The translations under genes were made by a program, and so were the position numbers. The notes under the pieces were generated by a model. That model saw nothing but the letters and a program-made list of their open reading frames with translations. It had not been told where the DNA came from and made no database searches. Positions 60,086 through 64,000 of a stretch of 64,000 nucleotides of DNA are shown here, piece after piece. Source of the DNA: Phaeobacter sp. G2 (GTDB lineage: Bacteria > Pseudomonadota > Alphaproteobacteria > Rhodobacterales > Rhodobacteraceae); the NCBI GenBank assembly GCA_025163595.1, contig CP104100.1, positions 1,240,001 through 1,304,000 on the forward strand. The letters run 5' to 3'. Within the stretch, counting starts at the first letter, position 1, and every line of letters starts with the position of its first letter.

Positions 60086-60880
60086 ATGCAACAAGCCGAA
60101 GATTTCCGAGCTGAGAGCCAGGCTCTGGCTGCTGTGTTACAGGACCTGCCCGAGGCGGATCTGCACCGGGTTACCCTGTTCAAGGAGTGGACCATCGACC
60201 ATGTGCTTGGGCATTTGCATCTGTTCAATGTGGCGGCTGAAACCTCGCTGCAGGGGGAAGCGGCCTTTGCGACATTTATCGGCCCAATTGTGAAAAACAT
60301 GCAGGCCGGCATGTCGATTTTGCAGTGTCAGTTTCCCTGGCTTGACGGTCTGTCAGGCCGCGCCCTGTTTGAAGCCTGGCAGGCCGGGGCCGAGAGCTGT
60401 GCTGATGCCTTTGCGCAGGCTGACCCCAAAGCGCGGGTGAAATGGGTGGGGCCGGAGATGAGCGCGCTGAGCTCGATCACCGCGCGCCAGATGGAGACCT
60501 GGGCTCATGGTCAGGAGGTGTTTGATCTGTTGGGGGTAGAGCAGCAGGAGCAGGACCGCATCCGCAATATCGCCCATCTGGGGGTGTCGACCTATGGCTG
60601 GACCTTTCTCAACCGCAAAGAGCCGGTGCCCGAGCCCGCCCCCTTTGTCGAGTTGACCGGTCCTTCTGGTGCCGTCTGGACCTGGAATGATCCGCAACAG
60701 GACAACGTGGTGCGCGGGTCTGCGGTGGAGTTTGCCCAGGTGGTGACCCAGGTGCGCAACATCGCCGATACTGACCTTGAGACCCAGGGAGGCACTGCCG
60801 CGCGCTGGATGGCAATCGCCCAGTGTTTTGCCGGTCCGGCTGAAACACCACCCGCGAAGGGGGCGCGTCACAAGGCATAA
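60086..60880 (+). CDS. TIGR03084/DinB-like metal-binding protein
   Basis: 264 residues. A maleylpyruvate-isomerase/DinB-type four-helix bundle with VTLFKEWTIDHVLGHLHLFN and RQMETWAHGQEVFDLLG, supplying His residues of the metal site, matches TIGR03084. The function of the family is unknown; members sit beside acyl-CoA dehydrogenase/TetR genes as here. The last 20 residues are Pro/Lys/Ala-rich and poorly conserved. Confidence 0.85.
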   Translation: MQQAEDFRAESQALAAVLQDLPEADLHRVTLFKEWTIDHVLGHLHLFNVAAETSLQGEAAFATFIGPIVKNMQAGMSILQCQFPWLDGLSGRALFEAWQAGAESCADAFAQADPKARVKWVGPEMSALSSITARQMETWAHGQEVFDLLGVEQQEQDRIRNIAHLGVSTYGWTFLNRKEPVPEPAPFVELTGPSGAVWTWNDPQQDNVVRGSAVEFAQVVTQVRNIADTDLETQGGTAARWMAIAQCFAGPAETPPAKGARHKA

Positions 60881-61009
60881 GGTCCAAGCGAGATCGCGCA
60901 GTCAGGTCGTTTGAGAGCCAGGAGTGGAAGCCCGCAAGCGCCTGCTCAAAAAACGGGGGGCTCCCGCGCAGATTTGTCCCCTTTGGGGGACTGCATCCCC
61001 TTGGGCCCA

Positions 61010-61037
61010 GCGCCGCCGCCCTGCCGGGCGGCGGCGC
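61010..61037. repeat. Strong GC hairpin between convergent genes
   Basis: GCGCCGCCGCCC and GGGCGGCGGCGC form a 12-bp all-GC stem around TGCC. No T-run follows on either strand, so it is more a stability or extragenic palindrome element than a classical terminator. It is preceded by CCCCTTTGGGG and CCCCTTGGG palindromic patches. Confidence 0.6.
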
Positions 61038-61117
61038 TGCACCGTGAGATGGGCAAGCCCCAGTTTGCGGCTGGCGCAGAAATCTTGCTTCTTTTGAGCG
61101 GACTGACCCTCCTCCTC

Positions 61118-61999
61118 CTAGGGAGCAGGCGCCGCTTTCTCCGCTTGTCGCCTGGCTTGCATCAACCCTTCGATCGCCATCCGATCGGGATGGGCCTGGG
61201 TGGCAGGCAGGCCCTGTGCCGCGAAGGCGGCCATATAGGGGGCGGCCAAGTGGTCGGGGGCGACCAAGGCGAGGTTTTGCCCCAGCCAATAGGCCCGCGC
61301 GGCGGCCAGCTCTGCCCCAAGTAGATAGCCCCACAACAAGCCGGCGGCTTCTGTCGCATTTGGCTCTGGGGCAAGCTGGCTGGCGTGCAGTTCGGCCAGC
61401 CGGGTAGCCAAGCGTTCGGGGCGCGACATGGTATCGGCAACGCCCTGTGCCAAAGCGCTTTCGGACCAGTGCGCAGGCACTTCGAGGCGCGCTGCCAAGG
61501 CGGAATAGAGACCGGTCGTCAGGGTGCTTTGAAAGCTGACAACCTCAGCGGCGCTGACCTGAACCCAATGTGTCACCTCGCCAGGCAGGCAGATCACCCC
61601 GTCCCATTTGGGATTGAGCGCCACAAAGCCGGCGATCTGCGCGGTGCTCTCTTGCATCAGGCCTGCCGGGGCCTTTTGCTGCAGGCCGGGAAGCACCAGC
61701 AGCTGCCAGCGATCCAGAGCCAGCTGGGTTAGGGGCAGATCCCCCGGTGTGGCGGGGACCGCGACCGCCGCAGAGGCGGGGGGGAGACCACAGACCAAAA
61801 CCGGGGCCGAGTTGGGCGCGTCCGAGTTGGGCACCTGGGCCTGACCCAGCGCAGCGGATAAATCCTGCTCAGGGGGCGCGGAAGTGCGGGCAAAGCTGTG
61901 TTGCTTTACCATCTGCCCGGCCGCAAGGCTCCAGAGGGAAATTTCGGCATCGCCAATCAGAGCGGCGGTGCAATCTGTCTGGCGATGTGATGCGCCCAT
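61118..61999 (-). CDS. dgoK: 2-dehydro-3-deoxygalactonokinase
   Basis: 293 residues. Phosphorylates 2-keto-3-deoxygalactonate in the De Ley-Doudoroff galactose pathway. Family marks are VLVCGLPPAS, WDGVICLPGEVTHWVQVSAA, EVVSFQSTLTTGLYSAL, MSRPERLATRLAEL and LGAELAAARAYWLGQ. The start MGASHRQTDCTAALIG at 61999 has AAAGGA upstream. It usually pairs with the KDPGal aldolase dgoA, which does not follow; the downstream side is a convergent gene. The N-terminal ATP loop DxGTT is weak here (IGDAEISLWSL). Confidence 0.8.
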   Translation of the reverse strand: MGASHRQTDCTAALIGDAEISLWSLAAGQMVKQHSFARTSAPPEQDLSAALGQAQVPNSDAPNSAPVLVCGLPPASAAVAVPATPGDLPLTQLALDRWQLLVLPGLQQKAPAGLMQESTAQIAGFVALNPKWDGVICLPGEVTHWVQVSAAEVVSFQSTLTTGLYSALAARLEVPAHWSESALAQGVADTMSRPERLATRLAELHASQLAPEPNATEAAGLLWGYLLGAELAAARAYWLGQNLALVAPDHLAAPYMAAFAAQGLPATQAHPDRMAIEGLMQARRQAEKAAPAP

Positions 62000-62555
62000 T
62001 GTTTGACGATCCTTTTGTACCTGTCGCGGTGCAAACCGGCAGTTGGCCATATCCGAGGCTGAGCACCGGAATTTGCCCTGCAGTCATACTGGTGCACGCG
62101 TCGGGTTTCAAACTGCTAGAGGAAACCTGTGACCGAACAGGGCAAGGGCAAGCAGCCAAGGGGCGATGCGGCGACACAGAATCAGACATTTTGGCGTCGA
62201 AAAAAAGAACCAGGGTTTCATGGTTGCGGCGGTATTTGGGGATAGTTTATAATCAAAAGGCTAGATTGTTTCCGCTATTGGCTAGGCAAGGCCCCTTTTT
62301 GCCGTAATCGCTAAGCTTTGGTTATAATTCTCATTAATTCGGTTAGATTTATTCTTGTCACGGAATGCGGTAGCTTGAAAGAGCCACAGGGGTATTCAAC
62401 TCCGGCATTCATCAGGGGCGAAACATGTGGGGGCATGGTTCGGCAACACCCAGAACGTGATGACATTACCCGCGTCGCTGTTGTTGCGGGTTTTGAAAAT
62501 ACAAAGAGCTGACGGCCCTGGGGTTTCCCCGGAGCTTGAGCTGTGAGCGCATGGG
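62000..62555. other. 555 bp intergenic region before the exopolysaccharide locus
   Basis: AT-rich from about 62200 to 62350, with likely promoters for the sugar transferase. A terminator-like stem (62468-62491) is listed separately. No small gene with support is seen. Confidence 0.45.
62468..62494 (+). terminator. Terminator-like stem in the sugar transferase leader
   Basis: ACCCGC pairs with GCGGGT, followed by TTT and A-rich sequence, 65 bp upstream of the sugar transferase start. It could end a short leader transcript (attenuation) or a small RNA. Confidence 0.4.
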
Positions 62556-63347
62556 GTGATGATGAAAGATTTTGTATCAAACGCAACGGAGCAGGCGTTG
62601 ACCGCTCCTGGGCTGGCGCTGTCTGGCGTGCGCGTCACTGGGCGTTCCTCTTTGATCTGTGCTGCCGTGCCTGCTACCGCTGTTCCTGCGGTCGGCACCG
62701 GAATCAGCCAGGCATTGGCGATTGCGCGCAGTAAGAACTCTGGCTACGCCTTGGCTGGCAAGCGGCTGTTGGACCTGGGCTTGGTCTTGTTGGCGCTGCC
62801 TGTCGCCTTGCCGATTATTGTCCTGTCTGCAGTGATGCTCTGGCTGGAAAGCGGATTGCCGTTCTATAGCCAGGATCGTTTGGGGCAGCATGGCAAGCGT
62901 TTCCGTATCTATAAACTGCGAACCATGGTGCGGGACGCGGATGCCCGCTTGCAGAGCTACCTGGACAGCGATCCAGAGCTCCGCCAGGAATGGGAAACAA
63001 CCCAAAAGCTTAAACATGATCCGCGGATTACCCGTGTCGGGCGGTTTTTGCGCATGACCTCGCTGGATGAGCTGCCACAGCTTTGGAATGTGGTGACCGG
63101 CACGATGAGCCTGGTTGGCCCGCGCCCGATGCTGCCGGAACAGCTGGCTTTGTATGGTGAGGCCGCCGCCTATTTTGCCGTCAAGCCTGGCATCACCGGG
63201 ATCTGGCAGGTCTCGGCCCGCAACGAGAGCAGCTTTGCCTCGCGGGCCAAGGCTGATGTGGATTACCTGCGTCAAATGGGGGTGCAGCAAGACTTGAACC
63301 TTATTTGGCGCACCTTTGGCGTGGTTGCCAAAGGGACCGGATATTAA
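62556..63347 (+). CDS. Exopolysaccharide sugar-phosphate transferase (WcaJ/ExoY type)
   Basis: 263 residues. Transfers a sugar phosphate from a nucleotide sugar to undecaprenyl phosphate, starting a polysaccharide repeat. A disordered N-terminus (1-60) is followed by one membrane helix (about 73-98), then FYSQDRLGQHGKRFRIYKLR, TSLDELPQLWNVVTG and MSLVGPRPMLPEQ and the ending DLNLIWRTFGVVAKG. GTG 62556 or ATG 62559/62562 are possible starts. It opens an exopolysaccharide locus that runs past the window. Confidence 0.93.
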   Translation: MMMKDFVSNATEQALTAPGLALSGVRVTGRSSLICAAVPATAVPAVGTGISQALAIARSKNSGYALAGKRLLDLGLVLLALPVALPIIVLSAVMLWLESGLPFYSQDRLGQHGKRFRIYKLRTMVRDADARLQSYLDSDPELRQEWETTQKLKHDPRITRVGRFLRMTSLDELPQLWNVVTGTMSLVGPRPMLPEQLALYGEAAAYFAVKPGITGIWQVSARNESSFASRAKADVDYLRQMGVQQDLNLIWRTFGVVAKGTGY

Positions 63348-63507
63348 TCCGGGACATTCAGCCGGAGCCTGGCGCGCTGGCCGGGGCGCAGGGCAAGGTG
63401 GGGCACTGGATATTAATCTCTTTGCCTTTGACTGCGAGACGGCTGGGACCAGTGGGCCGGATACGACAGGGCAGGGGCGCGACGTTGGAATTGTCAGGAG
63501 ATGACGC

Positions 63508-64000
63508 ATGAAGCATTTTGCTGTATCAGCCTCTGATGGCACTCCGGCCCGTCCAGGGGGTGCAGGAGATGATCCGAACAACACAACGCCTGCCTTGGAT
63601 AGGGGTGGTGAGGACCGTATGACGCAAAAGGGGTACAAGACGTTTCGCCGCCGCAACACAGCAGCGCGGCAACAGGCTGGTCCAACAGTCGACGCCGCCG
63701 CAAACCCGGTGAGCGCAGAGCCAACTCCGGCCCCTTCTGCACCGTCAAAACAGCCAGACCCGGCCCCAAAGGCCGCTCAGAACAGAACTCGGGAGACCGC
63801 TCAGACCAAGGGGGCAACCCCGGTCAAAGGGGCGAACCCGGCCCAGGAGGTAAACCAGGAGCCTGCGCCGCAACTGGACAACCCACAGCCTGCTGTCGCG
63901 GCCAAGCCCCGCACAGAGCCCGCGCGACCTGCACGGGCCAAACCGCGGTTGGAACTGGACCGGCAGGCACGTGTTGACCTGCCGCAGGAGCCCCCCATCG
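63508..64000 (+). CDS. Pro/Ala-rich hypothetical protein, 3' end beyond window
   Basis: The frame opens at ATG 63508 with GGAG seven bases upstream and stays open to base 64000 (164 codons). It starts MKHFAVSASDGTPARPG, includes KGYKTFRRRNTAARQQ, then a long Pro/Ala/Gln/Lys-rich stretch that must be disordered. Location 160 bp after the sugar transferase suggests an exopolysaccharide export or chain-length protein with an extended N-terminus, but no domain is visible in the part given. Confidence 0.7.
   Translation, partial: MKHFAVSASDGTPARPGGAGDDPNNTTPALDRGGEDRMTQKGYKTFRRRNTAARQQAGPTVDAAANPVSAEPTPAPSAPSKQPDPAPKAAQNRTRETAQTKGATPVKGANPAQEVNQEPAPQLDNPQPAVAAKPRTEPARPARAKPRLELDRQARVDLPQEPPI

Noticed and set aside
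62577..63659. 360-residue minus-strand open frame
   Set aside because: Antisense to the sugar transferase gene; low-complexity His/Gln/Arg-rich product.

Overview
The window looks like chromosomal DNA of a marine roseobacter (Alphaproteobacteria, Rhodobacterales). This rests on moderately high GC with strong third-position GC, a rhizobial/roseobacter-type glycerol ABC transporter, a complete trans-4-hydroxyproline catabolic cluster, DUF3995, TIGR03084 and DgoK-type proteins, and decayed IS3, IS5 and IS110 elements. I see no rRNA, tRNA or CRISPR array. The left half (about 1-33.4 kb) is accessory in character: catabolic islands bounded by broken insertion sequences and gene fragments. The right half (about 33.4-64 kb) is denser, more core-like metabolism.

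Region by region. 1-7.1 kb: 3' part of an acyl-CoA synthetase; a divergent DUF3995/TetR pair with two matching operators; a Rieske-like protein that has lost all four Fe-S ligands; a divergent MocR/MFS pair. 7.1-7.75 kb: IS3 debris enclosing the first 35 codons of a hisD-like gene. 7.7-20.3 kb: a minus-strand operon running from a branched-chain-type ABC transporter (LivK-H-M-G-F) through an M14 deacylase, a nitrilase-family amidase, an IclR regulator, DUF1989, a cysteine dioxygenase-like protein, a four-domain rhodanese and a cystathionine beta-lyase-like enzyme. A YeiH-type putative sulfate exporter is divergent from it. Together they suggest import, deacylation/amide cleavage, C-S cleavage or thiol oxidation, and sulfate export for an unidentified organosulfur (cysteine-like) compound. 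20.3-23.1 kb: IS remnants (IS3, IS5, and IS110 with a nonsense codon).

24.0-33.0 kb: a LysR gene divergent from an SsuA/NMT1-type ABC transporter, followed by an FAD oxidoreductase, a class III CoA-transferase, an enoyl-CoA hydratase, a 7Fe ferredoxin, a DapA-family lyase and a 2-oxoglutarate-semialdehyde-type dehydrogenase. I do not recognise this as a described pathway, and it is my best candidate for a new system. Its end module (DapA-like lyase plus aldehyde dehydrogenase) is paralogous to the hydroxyproline module 7 kb away, which suggests that it also delivers 2-oxoglutarate semialdehyde. 33-37.6 kb: a broken dCMP-deaminase-like gene, an EAL phosphodiesterase, an aldehyde dehydrogenase with an AcoR-like regulator, and a cold-shock protein.

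37.6-43.2 kb: the hydroxyproline cluster (GntR, deaminase, epimerase, semialdehyde dehydrogenase, D-amino-acid oxidoreductase). 43.3-46.7 kb: methionine gamma-lyase with a divergent Lrp, then a BlaR/BlaI-like pair. 47.0-53.1 kb: glycerol transporter operon. 53.4-62.0 kb: an RNA methyltransferase, a thioesterase, a Gly/Ser/Thr repeat protein, a phosphotransferase, an acyl-CoA dehydrogenase/TetR/TIGR03084 group and an orphan dgoK. 62.5-64.0 kb: start of an exopolysaccharide locus (sugar transferase and an open disordered reading frame). Almost every divergent regulator/target pair has a perfect or near-perfect palindrome in its shared intergenic region; these are listed as predicted operators.
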